From positions 62,001 through 126,000 of the forward strand of contig CAVTWS010000008.1 of NCBI GenBank assembly GCA_963738445.1: a DNA stretch of 64,000 nt, written 5' to 3'. The notes beneath the pieces were generated by a model. It made no database searches and was not told where the DNA came from. It saw nothing but the letters and a program-made list of their open reading frames with translations. Source of the stretch: CAVTWS01 sp963738445 (lineage in GTDB: Bacteria > Actinomycetota > Acidimicrobiia > Acidimicrobiales > SHLQ01). The translations under genes were made by a program, and so were the position numbers. Below, in pieces: positions 45,286-54,722 of the stretch. Each line of letters opens with the position of its first letter. Within the stretch, counting starts at the first letter, position 1.

Positions 45286-46092
45286 GTGGGTACCGAGAAG
45301 CGTGAACGTCAAAAGACCAACCGCCAGGCGCGGCTGACCGCCGCCGCGGAAGCGGCTCAGAAGGCCAAGCAGCGCCAGCGTCTGACGATGTACGGCATCC
45401 TCGCCGCTGTGGTGGTCGGGGCGATCCTCCTCTTCGCCGTCGTCCTGAAGGACGACGATGACGACAGCGATGTCGCCGCCGACACCACCACGACCGTCGC
45501 CGCCGACAGCACCACGACCGTCGCCGCCGGTGACACTCCCTGCCCGGCCGACGACGGTTCGGCCGAGCGTAGGACCAGCTTCGAGCAGGCGCCTCCGATG
45601 TGCATCGACCCGGCCGCCGCCTACACCGCGGTCGTCGTCACGTCGGCCGGTGAGTTCACCCTCGAGCTGGATGCCGCGGCGGCACCGCTGACCGTCAACA
45701 ACTTCGTCACCCTGGCCCGCTACCACTATTACGACGGGGTCGCGTTCCACCGCATCATCCCCGGTTTCGTGGTCCAGGGCGGCGACGCCGTCGGCAACCC
45801 GCCCGGCACCGGCGGCCCCGGCTACCAGGTCGCCGATGAGCTCCCGACCGAAGGCCCGCCCTACTACGAGGTCGGCTCGTTGGCTATGGCCAACTCCGGG
45901 CCCAACACCAACGGCAGCCAGTTCTTCGTCGTCACCGGCGAGCAGGGCGCGGCCCTGCCGAACTCGTACTCGCGGTTCGGCACGGTGACCGAAGGCCTCG
46001 ATGTCGTTCTGGCCATCGAGGCCACCGGCACCGAGTCCGGTACGCCGAGCGAGACCACGACCATCGAGTCGGTCACCATCACCGAGAGCTGA
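45286..46092 (+). CDS. Membrane-anchored cyclophilin peptidyl-prolyl isomerase
   Basis: 268-residue protein: a basic N-terminal tail (~30 residues), one membrane segment (about 34-54), an acidic/Thr linker (DDDDDSDVAADTTTT) and a cyclophilin domain from about residue 110. Core motifs are YYDGVAFHRIIPGFVVQGGD and MANSGPNTNGSQFFV, with the catalytic Arg in FHR. It should assist folding outside the membrane. GTG start chosen for the TAGCGT box 8 bp upstream. Confidence 0.9.
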   Translation: MGTEKRERQKTNRQARLTAAAEAAQKAKQRQRLTMYGILAAVVVGAILLFAVVLKDDDDDSDVAADTTTTVAADSTTTVAAGDTPCPADDGSAERRTSFEQAPPMCIDPAAAYTAVVVTSAGEFTLELDAAAAPLTVNNFVTLARYHYYDGVAFHRIIPGFVVQGGDAVGNPPGTGGPGYQVADELPTEGPPYYEVGSLAMANSGPNTNGSQFFVVTGEQGAALPNSYSRFGTVTEGLDVVLAIEATGTESGTPSETTTIESVTITES

Positions 46093-46107
46093 TCGGACCG
46101 GTTCGTC

Positions 46108-46572
46108 GTGTTCCCGAGCCGGGAGGCCGTGCCCGTCCGGTTGGATACGCCGACGTTCCGCCTCGAGCCGCTGGCGCCCCACCACAACGAGGCGGACCAC
46201 CGGGCGTGGTCCACGAGCATCGACCACATCCGGGCCACCCCTGGGTTCTCCCCCGAGTTGTGGGGCGACGACGCCTGGCCGTACGAGATGACAGCCGCCG
46301 AGAACCTCGACGATCTCACCGACCACGCCCGCGAGTTCGAGGCGGGCGAGGCGTATGCCTTCACGGTCCTCGACGCGACCCGACCGGATGAGGTGATCGG
46401 CTGCGTGTACATCAACCCGGATGCCAAGGGTGACGCCGACTCGACGATCCGGTTCTGGGTGCGGGCCGAGCGGGCTGGACTCGACGGCGAGCTCGAGACG
46501 GTCATCCGCTCCTGGCTGGCCGACGACTGGCCGGAAATGACCTACCGAGTCCCCGGCCGCGACCCCGTCTGA
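46108..46572 (+). CDS. GNAT-like N-acetyltransferase
   Basis: 154-residue small protein with GNAT-like features: TPTFRLEPLAPHHNEADHRA at the start, EAYAFTVLDATRPDEVIGCV as central strands, and STIRFWVRAERAGLDGELE. The classical acetyl-CoA loop is weak, so activity is uncertain. GTG start at 46108, 15 bp after the cyclophilin stop, probably the same transcript. Confidence 0.65.
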   Translation: MFPSREAVPVRLDTPTFRLEPLAPHHNEADHRAWSTSIDHIRATPGFSPELWGDDAWPYEMTAAENLDDLTDHAREFEAGEAYAFTVLDATRPDEVIGCVYINPDAKGDADSTIRFWVRAERAGLDGELETVIRSWLADDWPEMTYRVPGRDPV

Positions 46573-46591
46573 ACGGGTCGAACCCGCTTCC

Positions 46592-47254
46592 TCACGACAG
46601 GACGGCGTGGTTGACCGGATGGCCGGCCACGAACACCTGCACCCGCCCGGCACCCTGGAAGCTCCAGCGACCATCGACCCGACGGATCGCCGCCGTGCGT
46701 TCGTCGATACCGAGCACCGGCAACACCGGTGGGGCCATGCGAATCGAGCGGGTGTTCTGGTCCTCGGACCAGATGTCGTAGCGCGGGATCACGGTGACGT
46801 CGGCGACCAGGCCGAGCCCGACCGTGAAGGCACCGCCACGCTCGTCGACCATGTCGACGCACAGCGCCGCCGCGGCCGCGCCCGAGGCGGCGAGGGTCGC
46901 TCCACCGGCCCACGCCGAACTGATGGCGTCGAGCAGCGGAGTGTCCTTGAGGCACGATCGCAGATGGGGGGCCGAGCCGCCGAGCAGGTAGACGATCCGG
47001 GCATCGAGGATGGGACCGAGGATGTCCGGATCGAGTGAGTCAGCTCGCCGAAGCGCCGGGACCACCGTCAGCGACGCGCCCAGCTCGGCGAACCAGGCCC
47101 GGGCCCGCTCGACGTGATGGGCCGGATTCTCGTAGGCCGCGGCCGTGGGGACGAGCACGACGTCGGTGGCGCCGGAGTCGGCCAGCAGGTCGACATCGAA
47201 GCTGCAGCCGTCCCGGAACTCGCCGCCTCCGATGAGGGCCAGCGCGCCGGCCAT
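46592..47254 (-). CDS. Peptidase S51-like protein
   Basis: 220-residue protein similar to the dipeptidase E/cyanophycinase family: GALALIGGGEFRDGC at the start, IVYLLGGSAPHLRSCL, and the nucleophile turn as AASGAAAAAL instead of the usual GxSAGA, with the Ser retained. The changed turn makes catalysis uncertain. ATG at 47254 overlaps the upstream methyltransferase stop by one base (TGATG). Convergent with the GNAT gene, 19 bp apart. Confidence 0.65.
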   Translation of the reverse strand: MAGALALIGGGEFRDGCSFDVDLLADSGATDVVLVPTAAAYENPAHHVERARAWFAELGASLTVVPALRRADSLDPDILGPILDARIVYLLGGSAPHLRSCLKDTPLLDAISSAWAGGATLAASGAAAAALCVDMVDERGGAFTVGLGLVADVTVIPRYDIWSEDQNTRSIRMAPPVLPVLGIDERTAAIRRVDGRWSFQGAGRVQVFVAGHPVNHAVLS

Positions 47255-47862
47255 CAGGTTCCCGTCCCGGTCGCTGCGGCATCGGCGATGAGCGGCTGGT
47301 CGGGGCGAGGCATGCGCCGCACCCGGGCGATCGCGAACACCCAGCGCCGGGGCGGCCCGACGTCGCCCGCCAGGGTCAGGTGGTCTGCGGTGGTCACGGC
47401 GAAGCCGCTCTCCCACAGCGCCCACAACACGTCTCGGGGCTTGGGAGAGGCGGACAGGCCCGGGTGCCGCCGACGGAGGGGACGGAGGCGTCGCAGACGG
47501 GCGAGTGAGCCCTCCGTCGCCGGCTCGGCCACCGGCTCAAACAGGATCAGGCGGCCGTTCTCGCCGACCCGACCCCGTAGCCGGGCGAGGGTCGACGGCA
47601 GGTCGGGCACCACGGTCAGCGCTCCGACGGACACCACGTGATCCACCTCACCGGCATCGTCCGGGTCCACGAGCACCGCCGCCGATCCGAAGCTCAGTCC
47701 GTGGCCGACGCCGAGATCGAGAACCCGCCCGGTCGCCTCGGCCGCGATTCGAGCCGAACGGGCCGCGATCAGCTCCTGCACCGGCGGAGGCCAGCTCACC
47801 GACGAGGACCCCGTCCTCCGCCGATCCTCCGCCTCCGTTGCCCCGATCACGTCGCCAACCAC
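47254..47862 (-). CDS. SAM-dependent methyltransferase
   Basis: 202-residue class I methyltransferase, UbiE-like. The SAM motif is VLDLGVGHGLSFG (about residues 47-59), followed by the motif-IV-like VDHVVSVGALTVVPDLPSTL and RLILFEPVAEP. The N-terminus is short. GTG start at 47862. Coupled to the S51-like gene by a TGATG overlap. Substrate unknown. Confidence 0.75.
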   Translation of the reverse strand: MVGDVIGATEAEDRRRTGSSSVSWPPPVQELIAARSARIAAEATGRVLDLGVGHGLSFGSAAVLVDPDDAGEVDHVVSVGALTVVPDLPSTLARLRGRVGENGRLILFEPVAEPATEGSLARLRRLRPLRRRHPGLSASPKPRDVLWALWESGFAVTTADHLTLAGDVGPPRRWVFAIARVRRMPRPDQPLIADAAATGTGT

Positions 47863-47956
47863 GCCCCGACCCTACGCCGCCGACCCCGACCTGCGCGGGC
47901 TCGGCGACGAACCATGTCGGGTGACGCGCGTCGTTCGGCCGGGGATGAGCGACCAC

Positions 47957-47962
47957 TACCCT
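47957..47962 (+). promoter_or_regulatory. Candidate leaderless -10 box TACCCT
   Basis: TACCCT ends 6 bp before the GTG at 47969; this spacing decides the aat start. Confidence 0.5.
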
Positions 47963-47968
47963 GCGACC

Positions 47969-48670
47969 GTGCCCACCGTGCCGAGCCCGTCGCCATGGTT
48001 GATGCCGTTCCCGACTCCGGACGACGACGAGCTCGTCGGCGCCGGCGCCGATCTGGAGCCGGGCACCCTGCTGACGGCGTATGCACGCGGGTTGTTCCCC
48101 ATGCCGCTGAACCACGGCGGCCCGATCGGCTGGTGGAGCCCGGAGCCGCGGGCGGTCATTCCGCCCGAGCACGTCAATGTGAGCCGTTCGCTGCGCCGCT
48201 CGGTTCACCGGTACGAGATCCGCCTCGACACCGAGTTCGAGGCCGTCGTGGCCGCCTGCGCCGACCCGAGCCGGCCGCACGGCTGGATCGATGACCGCAT
48301 CACGGCCGCGTACGGCGCGTTGCACCGGCTCGGCTGGGCCCACAGCGTCGAGACGTGGGCCGATGGCGAGCTGGTCGGGGGGCTGTACGGGGTAAGCATC
48401 GGCGGGTTCTTCGCCGGGGAGTCGATGTTCCACTGGGCGACCGATGCCAGCAAAGTCGCCCTGGTCGCCCTCGCCGGGCTGTTACGACCCATTTCGGGGT
48501 CGCTCCTCGACGTCCAGTGGCTCACTCCCCACCTGGCCTCCCTCGGCGCCGTCGAGTTGCCCAGAGCGGACTACCTGCATCGGCTGCGGGCCGCCGTACG
48601 CTCTGAGCCGCCTGATCCCTTCGGGAGTCGTTTGGATCATCTCGCCCTCTCGGAGCAGATTTCCGCATGA
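47969..48670 (+). CDS. aat: Leucyl/phenylalanyl-tRNA-protein transferase
   Basis: 233 residues. Transfers Leu or Phe from tRNA to the N-terminus of proteins with basic N-terminal residues, marking them for the N-degron pathway. Family motifs: AYARGLFPM, WWSPEPRAVIPP, GGFFAGESMFH and LDVQWLTPHLASLGAVELPR. The open frame extends to 47921 and an in-frame ATG lies at 47945, but the GTG 6 bp after TACCCT gives the usual N-terminus (PWLMPFPTPDDDELV). Confidence 0.93.
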   Translation: MPTVPSPSPWLMPFPTPDDDELVGAGADLEPGTLLTAYARGLFPMPLNHGGPIGWWSPEPRAVIPPEHVNVSRSLRRSVHRYEIRLDTEFEAVVAACADPSRPHGWIDDRITAAYGALHRLGWAHSVETWADGELVGGLYGVSIGGFFAGESMFHWATDASKVALVALAGLLRPISGSLLDVQWLTPHLASLGAVELPRADYLHRLRAAVRSEPPDPFGSRLDHLALSEQISA

Positions 48671-48744
48671 ACCCGGTCAACTCCAGCGGGTCGCGCGCCG
48701 ACACAGAACGTACGGCCCCAGGGCCCTGACCATCCTCCGACACC

Positions 48745-48750
48745 TAGGAT
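48745..48750 (+). promoter_or_regulatory. Candidate -10 box TAGGAT
   Basis: TAGGAT ends 10 bp before the ATG at 48761, slightly further than in the other genes. Confidence 0.4.
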
Positions 48751-48760
48751 CACCCACCCG

Positions 48761-49597
48761 ATGACGCCAGAACGAGACCCGAGAGCCCTGAGCGCGCTGG
48801 CTTTGGGCATCGGCGCGTCCGCCCTCGGCATCGCTTCAGTCGTCACCGATCTGGGCTGGGTCGGTGGCCTGGCCGGTGCAGCCGGCGTCGGTGCGGGGAT
48901 CTTCGGATACCGGAGCGGACGCCACCTGGCCAGCGCCGAGAAGCGCCTCGAGTCCCAGATCGTGCAACTGACCGGCCTCGAAACCGCGGTCGCGGATCAG
49001 GTCCACGCCCGCCTCACGGCCGAGGATGCGGCCCAGAGCCTCGGAGCTCAGCTCAGCTTTGCCGAACGAGTCCGGCGGGAACCCGATGACCCGGTCGCCG
49101 ACATCGAGTTCGTCGCCCCCGAGCCCCCGCCGGACGACGCCATCCGAGATGCCGCCACCGGCCTGTACGGCGAGGCCTACTTCCACGTGGCCATCGACAA
49201 CCGCATCGCGTCCGCCCGCCGTCACCTCCGTCCGGTCGGCGTCGTGCTGCTGGAACTGGTGGAGAACGTCACCGGCGAAACGAGCCCGGCCAACCCCATG
49301 GCCGTCGCGGACGCCATCGCCACCACGTTGCGAGAGGCCGACACCGCCTGCCGCCTCGACGACGGCCGATTCGCCCTGGTCCTCGAGGACACGCCCGAGA
49401 CGGGAGCCATCTGGACGGTCGAGCGGATCCGTCGCCGTATCGCCGACACCTATCCTGGGGTGACCATGTGGGCCGGCGTGGCGTGTTACCCCGCCCACGC
49501 GTTCGATCGCGATGCGCTCATGGCGCAGGCGACCCGAGCCCTCGGCATCGCCAAGGACTGGCGTCAGGACCGCATCGAGGTCGCCTCCGGTGAGTGA
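48761..49597 (+). CDS. Degenerate GGDEF-domain membrane protein
   Basis: 278-residue protein. Two hydrophobic segments lie at about residues 11-29 and 32-50, then a short coiled coil (SAEKRLESQIVQLTGLETAV) and a GGDEF-fold domain from about residue 125 (ATGLYGEAYFHVAIDNRI). The active-site loop reads CRLDDGRFALVLED, DDGRF replacing GGDEF, and the metal-binding DxDxF is replaced by LLELVE, so it should not make c-di-GMP. It may act as a GTP or c-di-GMP sensor or scaffold (inference). Confidence 0.75.
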   Translation: MTPERDPRALSALALGIGASALGIASVVTDLGWVGGLAGAAGVGAGIFGYRSGRHLASAEKRLESQIVQLTGLETAVADQVHARLTAEDAAQSLGAQLSFAERVRREPDDPVADIEFVAPEPPPDDAIRDAATGLYGEAYFHVAIDNRIASARRHLRPVGVVLLELVENVTGETSPANPMAVADAIATTLREADTACRLDDGRFALVLEDTPETGAIWTVERIRRRIADTYPGVTMWAGVACYPAHAFDRDALMAQATRALGIAKDWRQDRIEVASGE

Positions 49598-49804
49598 TTA
49601 GGGCCGGGCGCGTCGGCGAACCATCGGTGTCGCCCACCAGCGGCCCGAGAACCGCCACACCGGGGCCGGATCGGGCCGACGAGCGGCGACGGCCGGCCGC
49701 GGCCAGGCCATCTCGATGGCGGCGGTGATCGCCGCCACCTCCTCGGCGCTCGGCGCGCCCCGCACGGCCGTGATGGCGATCGGAGGCGGAGTCGGGTTGT
49801 CCAT
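49598..49804 (-). CDS. accE: Acyl-CoA carboxylase epsilon subunit
   Basis: 68 residues. This small actinobacterial subunit stabilises or stimulates acyl-CoA carboxylase complexes. The pattern ITAVRGAPSAEEVAAITAAI followed by WRFSGRWWATPMVRRR is typical. It sits 14 bp downstream of the beta subunit on the same strand. ATG at 49804. Its stop abuts the end of the convergent GGDEF-like gene. Confidence 0.85.
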   Translation of the reverse strand: MDNPTPPPIAITAVRGAPSAEEVAAITAAIEMAWPRPAVAARRPDPAPVWRFSGRWWATPMVRRRARP

Positions 49805-49818
49805 GGTGGTCGCCTCGA

Positions 49819-51375
<1,557 letters not shown>

Positions 51376-51383
51376 GGGGCGAG

Positions 51384-51389
51384 AGGGTA
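51384..51389 (-). promoter_or_regulatory. Candidate leaderless -10 box TACCCT
   Basis: On the minus strand TACCCT ends 8 bp before the carboxylase ATG at 51375. Confidence 0.5.
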
Positions 51390-51443
51390 GACGGGCCGGA
51401 CCCCGGAGGCCGAAACGTGCAGCCCGCACACTCGTCACCCCGG

Positions 51444-51449
51444 TAGGGT
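51444..51449 (+). promoter_or_regulatory. Candidate leaderless -10 box TAGGGT
   Basis: TAGGGT ends 8 bp before the LOG-family ATG at 51458; it is divergent from the carboxylase box 54 bp away. Confidence 0.5.
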
Positions 51450-51457
51450 GCGCACCC

Positions 51458-52081
51458 ATGTCATCGACCTCGAACGACGGCCCGGCACCGGACGTGCTGC
51501 GTCGTCTCTGCGTGTTCTGCGGTTCCTCATCGGGCACCGAGCCCGCGCATCGGGCTCTGGCGACGGCGCTCGGTCGCACCCTGGCCGCGGCGGACGTCAC
51601 GCTGGTCTACGGCGGCGGCGCCGTGGGCCTGATGGGCATCACGGCTGACTCGGTGCTGGCCGTCGGCGGCGAGGTGATCGGCGTCATCCCCACCGGTTTG
51701 TTCAGGACCGAGGTCGCCCACGAAGGCATCACCGAGCTCCACCGCGTGCCGGACATGCATGCGCGCAAGGCCCTCATGTACGACCTGGCCGACGCCTTCG
51801 TGGTGCTGCCGGGCGGTCTGGGCACCTTCGAGGAGCTGTTCGAGGCCGCCACCTGGAACCAGCTCGGCCTCCACGGCCGGGTGAAGCCGATCGTGCTCCT
51901 CGACGACACCGGGTTCTTCGCTCCGTTGGTGGCGATGCTCGACACCGCCACCGAGCAGGGTTTCGTCAAACCGCAGTGGCGAGGCACCATCGCATCCGCG
52001 ACAACGCCCGCCGAGGCGCTGTCGGTCCTTCGCACCCTCCTCGCCGCCACCCCACCAGATCGCATCCCCAACGTCGGCTGA
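51458..52081 (+). CDS. LOG-family protein (TIGR00730)
   Basis: 207-residue Rossmann-like enzyme of the LOG family, long misnamed lysine decarboxylase. It probably hydrolyses nucleoside 5'-monophosphates such as cytokinin ribotides or AMP to base and ribose 5-phosphate. Motifs are LCVFCGSSSG, VYGGGAVGLMG, MHARKALM and the diagnostic PGGLGTFEELFEAATW. ATG at 51458 follows a TAGGGT box. Length is normal (about 190-210). Confidence 0.9.
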   Translation: MSSTSNDGPAPDVLRRLCVFCGSSSGTEPAHRALATALGRTLAAADVTLVYGGGAVGLMGITADSVLAVGGEVIGVIPTGLFRTEVAHEGITELHRVPDMHARKALMYDLADAFVVLPGGLGTFEELFEAATWNQLGLHGRVKPIVLLDDTGFFAPLVAMLDTATEQGFVKPQWRGTIASATTPAEALSVLRTLLAATPPDRIPNVG

Positions 52082-52390
52082 GTGCCCTTCGACCGCGACT
52101 CTCACCGCTCGTCCCGTAGGAACGGTGACTCGAAACACTGTTCCTCATTCGCCTTGCTCAGAAAGGCCGGCCCCCCGCTCACGCGCCAACCCAGCGGGGC
52201 CCACCTCCCACCCCAGCCCCACCTCCAACTGCGCGCAGACCGACACCCCACGTCGCCCCACGCGACAGTTCGACGAGGGCCCGCCCACCGCCGAACTCAC
52301 ACGCAGACCGACACCCCGTGTCGCCCCACGCGCAGTTCGACCAGCGGTCGACCCAGGGCGACGTCGCCTGGCGAGCTGCTCCAGGTTCGG
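52082..52390. other. Convergent intergenic region with 42-bp direct repeats
   Basis: 309 bp between two converging genes, no credible ORF. A ~42-bp segment starting CGCAGACCGACACCCC occurs at 52234-52275 and 52302-52342 (period 68). Each copy contains a GTCGC / GCG(A)C hairpin around CCCAC, better formed in the first. The region probably serves transcription termination of both genes. Confidence 0.65.
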
Positions 52391-53521
52391 TCAGCGCATG
52401 GTGCGGACGGCGGCGCGGACCTCGTCGACGAAGATCTCGGGCTGTTCGAACGCGGCGAAGTGTCCGCCCTGGGTCGGCTCGTTCCAGTACACGATGTTCG
52501 AATAGGTGGCCTCGGCCCAGCGGCGCGACGGCCGGAAGATCTCGTGGGGGAACACCGAGCACGCGGTGGGCACCTCGACCTCGCCCTGGCCGATGCGGCG
52601 GAAGCTCTCCCAGTAGAGGCGCGCCGCGGATGCGCCGGTGGCGGTCAGCCAGTAGAGCATCACGTTGTCGAGCAGGTCGTCCTTGGTCAGCGCGTTCTCG
52701 GGGTGTCCGTCGCAGTCGGTCCAGGCGTGGAACTTCTCCAGGATCCAGCCCGCCAACCCGACGGGGCTGTCGACCAGCGAGTACCCGACCGTCTGCGGGC
52801 GGGTACTCTGCTCCTTCGAATACCCGGTGCCCCACTCGCCGTGCTCGGCGGCGGCCGCGAGCGAGCGCTGCTCGGTTTCGGTGAGGTCGCCCAGCTCGAG
52901 GTTGGGGCGGCCGAGCGGCATGTTCACGTGGATGCCGAGGAGACGGTCCGGGTGCTGGACGCCGAGCCGGGTGGTGACCACGGCCCCCCAGTCGCCACCC
53001 TGGGCGACGAAGCGGTCGTAGCCGAGGGCGGTCATGAGCTCGGCCCACAGGTCGGCGATGCGTTCGACACCGGTTCCGGGCGCGGTCGGTTTGTCGGAGA
53101 AGCCGTACCCGGGCAGCGACGGCACGATCACGTGGAAGGCATCGGACGGATCGCCGCCGTGCGCGACGGGATCGGCCAGCGGCCCGATGACCTTGGCGAA
53201 CTCGATCACCGAACCCGGCCATCCGTGGGTGAGCACCAGGGGCACGGCCTCGGGGTGAGGCGACCGGACGTGGAGCGTGTGGATTCCCAGGCCGCCGACC
53301 TCGACCCGGCACGAGCCCCACGAGTTGAGCGCCGCCTCGCACCGCCGCCAGTCGTAGCTGTCGGCCCAGTAAGCGCACATCTCGCGCATCCACGTGAGCG
53401 GGGTGCCCTGGCTCCAGTCGTCGACCACCTCCCGCTCGGGCCATCGGGCGAGACGGAGACGGGTGCGGAGATCGTCGAGGTCCGACTCGGGTACAGCGAT
53501 CGGGAACGGGGTCACGGTCAT
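52391..53521 (-). CDS. Epoxide hydrolase
   Basis: 376-residue alpha/beta-hydrolase with the N-terminal EHN domain (residues 1-110; DLRTRLRLARWPEREVVDDW). The oxyanion motif is HGWPGS, the nucleophile Asp lies in GGDWGA near residue 175, and the catalytic His in TQGGHFAAFEQPE near the end. LPGYGFSDKPT is also conserved. It opens epoxides to diols. The ATG at 53521 faces that of ligC, only 21 bp away. Confidence 0.92.
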   Translation of the reverse strand: MTVTPFPIAVPESDLDDLRTRLRLARWPEREVVDDWSQGTPLTWMREMCAYWADSYDWRRCEAALNSWGSCRVEVGGLGIHTLHVRSPHPEAVPLVLTHGWPGSVIEFAKVIGPLADPVAHGGDPSDAFHVIVPSLPGYGFSDKPTAPGTGVERIADLWAELMTALGYDRFVAQGGDWGAVVTTRLGVQHPDRLLGIHVNMPLGRPNLELGDLTETEQRSLAAAAEHGEWGTGYSKEQSTRPQTVGYSLVDSPVGLAGWILEKFHAWTDCDGHPENALTKDDLLDNVMLYWLTATGASAARLYWESFRRIGQGEVEVPTACSVFPHEIFRPSRRWAEATYSNIVYWNEPTQGGHFAAFEQPEIFVDEVRAAVRTMR

Positions 53522-53528
53522 GGTTGCG

Positions 53529-53534
53529 TAGCCT
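53529..53534 (+). promoter_or_regulatory. Candidate leaderless -10 box TAGCCT
   Basis: TAGCCT ends 8 bp before the ligC ATG at 53543, inside the 21-bp gap between divergent genes. Confidence 0.5.
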
Positions 53535-53542
53535 GGCACCCG

Positions 53543-54649
53543 ATGCAGCTCCCTGTCATGCCTCCGGTCAAGCCCATGCTCGCCAAGGCCCTCGACCTCC
53601 CACCGGGCGGCCTGACGGTCGACACCATGCCCCGCGGCGATCTGGCCTTCGAGCCCAAGTGGGACGGTTTCCGCTGCGTCGTGTTCCGCGACGGCGACGA
53701 GGTGTTCCTCGGCAGCCGCAACGACCGGCCCCTCAACCGGTACTTCCCCGAGATGCCCGCCCACCTGTGCCGGCACCTTCCCGATCGGTGCGTCATCGAC
53801 GGCGAGCTCATCGTGATCACCGGGGACCGGCTCGATTTCGACGGGCTCGGCCAACGCATCCATCCGGCCGAGTCCCGGGTGAACATGCTCGCCGAGAAGA
53901 CACCGGCGTCGTTCGTGGCGTTCGACGTGCTGGCCCTCGATCAACACGACCTGACCGACGTGCCCTTCCGGGACCGTCGCCGGCTGCTCGAGACGATGGC
54001 GAAGAACTTCGGCGGGCCCGTCCACCTGACCCCCACCACGACCGACCGCGCCCAGGCCGTGGACTGGTTCGAACGGGTCGAGGGCGCGGGCCTCGACGGC
54101 CTCATCGCCAAGCCGCTCGATGGCGTCTACGTGCAGGACAAGCGGGTGCAGTTCAAGCTCAAGCCTCGCCGCACGGTCGACTGCGTGGTGGCGGGCTTCC
54201 GGTGGCACAAGGATGGCGAAGGCGTCGGCTCGCTGATCCTCGGCCTCTTCGACGACGAGGCCCGGTTGCAGCACATCGGCGTGTCGGCGTCGTTCACCGC
54301 AGCCGCCCGACGCCAGATGCTCGAGGACCTGCAGCCGCTCATCCTCGACGATCTGTCCGGGCATCCGTGGTCATCGTGGGCCGACCCGGAATCTCACGTC
54401 GAGGGACGCATGCCGGGGGCGCCGAGCCGCTGGTCGGGCGCCCGGGGCGACGGGGCCAAGGACCACTCGTGGGTGCCGTTGCGCCTGGAACGGGTGGCCG
54501 AGGTCGCCTATGCGACGGTCACCAACGGCCGGTTCCGTGGCACCACCCGTTTCGAGCGCTGGCGCCCCGACCGCACGGTCGAGTCATGCCGCACGGACCA
54601 GTTGCACGAGCCCCGCTCGGTCGGTTTCCACGAGATCGTCGAGGTCTGA
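53543..54649 (+). CDS. ligC: ATP-dependent DNA ligase (LigC type)
   Basis: 368 residues. The nucleotidyltransferase domain starts with MQLPVMPPVKPMLAK; the adenylated Lys39 is in EPKWDGFR (motif I). Motif III/IIIa are seen in DGELIV and FVAFDVLAL, motif IV in GLDGLIAKPL, motif V in VQFKLKPRR, followed by an OB domain ending FRGTTRFERWRPDR. Very close to mycobacterial LigC, which takes part in base-excision repair. No Ku or LigD neighbour. The longer frame back to 52082 is antisense to the epoxide hydrolase and is not coding. Confidence 0.93.
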   Translation: MQLPVMPPVKPMLAKALDLPPGGLTVDTMPRGDLAFEPKWDGFRCVVFRDGDEVFLGSRNDRPLNRYFPEMPAHLCRHLPDRCVIDGELIVITGDRLDFDGLGQRIHPAESRVNMLAEKTPASFVAFDVLALDQHDLTDVPFRDRRRLLETMAKNFGGPVHLTPTTTDRAQAVDWFERVEGAGLDGLIAKPLDGVYVQDKRVQFKLKPRRTVDCVVAGFRWHKDGEGVGSLILGLFDDEARLQHIGVSASFTAAARRQMLEDLQPLILDDLSGHPWSSWADPESHVEGRMPGAPSRWSGARGDGAKDHSWVPLRLERVAEVAYATVTNGRFRGTTRFERWRPDRTVESCRTDQLHEPRSVGFHEIVEV

Positions 54650-54656
54650 ACCTCAC

Positions 54657-54722
54657 CGCGCCGCGCCAACTCGCACGAGCGGTCACCCGCGCGCCGCGTC
54701 AACCGACGCGAGCGGTGACCAC
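54657..54722. repeat. Imperfect 33-bp tandem repeat at a gene 3' end
   Basis: Units 54657-54689 and 54690-54722 both begin CGCGCCGCG and share most of the rest, including GAGCGGT. The second copy contains the stop and last codons of the minus-strand membrane protein; the first lies just beyond it. Confidence 0.65.

Noticed and set aside
52082..53542. Coding extension of ligC back to 52082
   Set aside because: This stretch is antisense to the epoxide hydrolase and includes intergenic repeats; LigC homologues begin at the MQLPVMPP segment.
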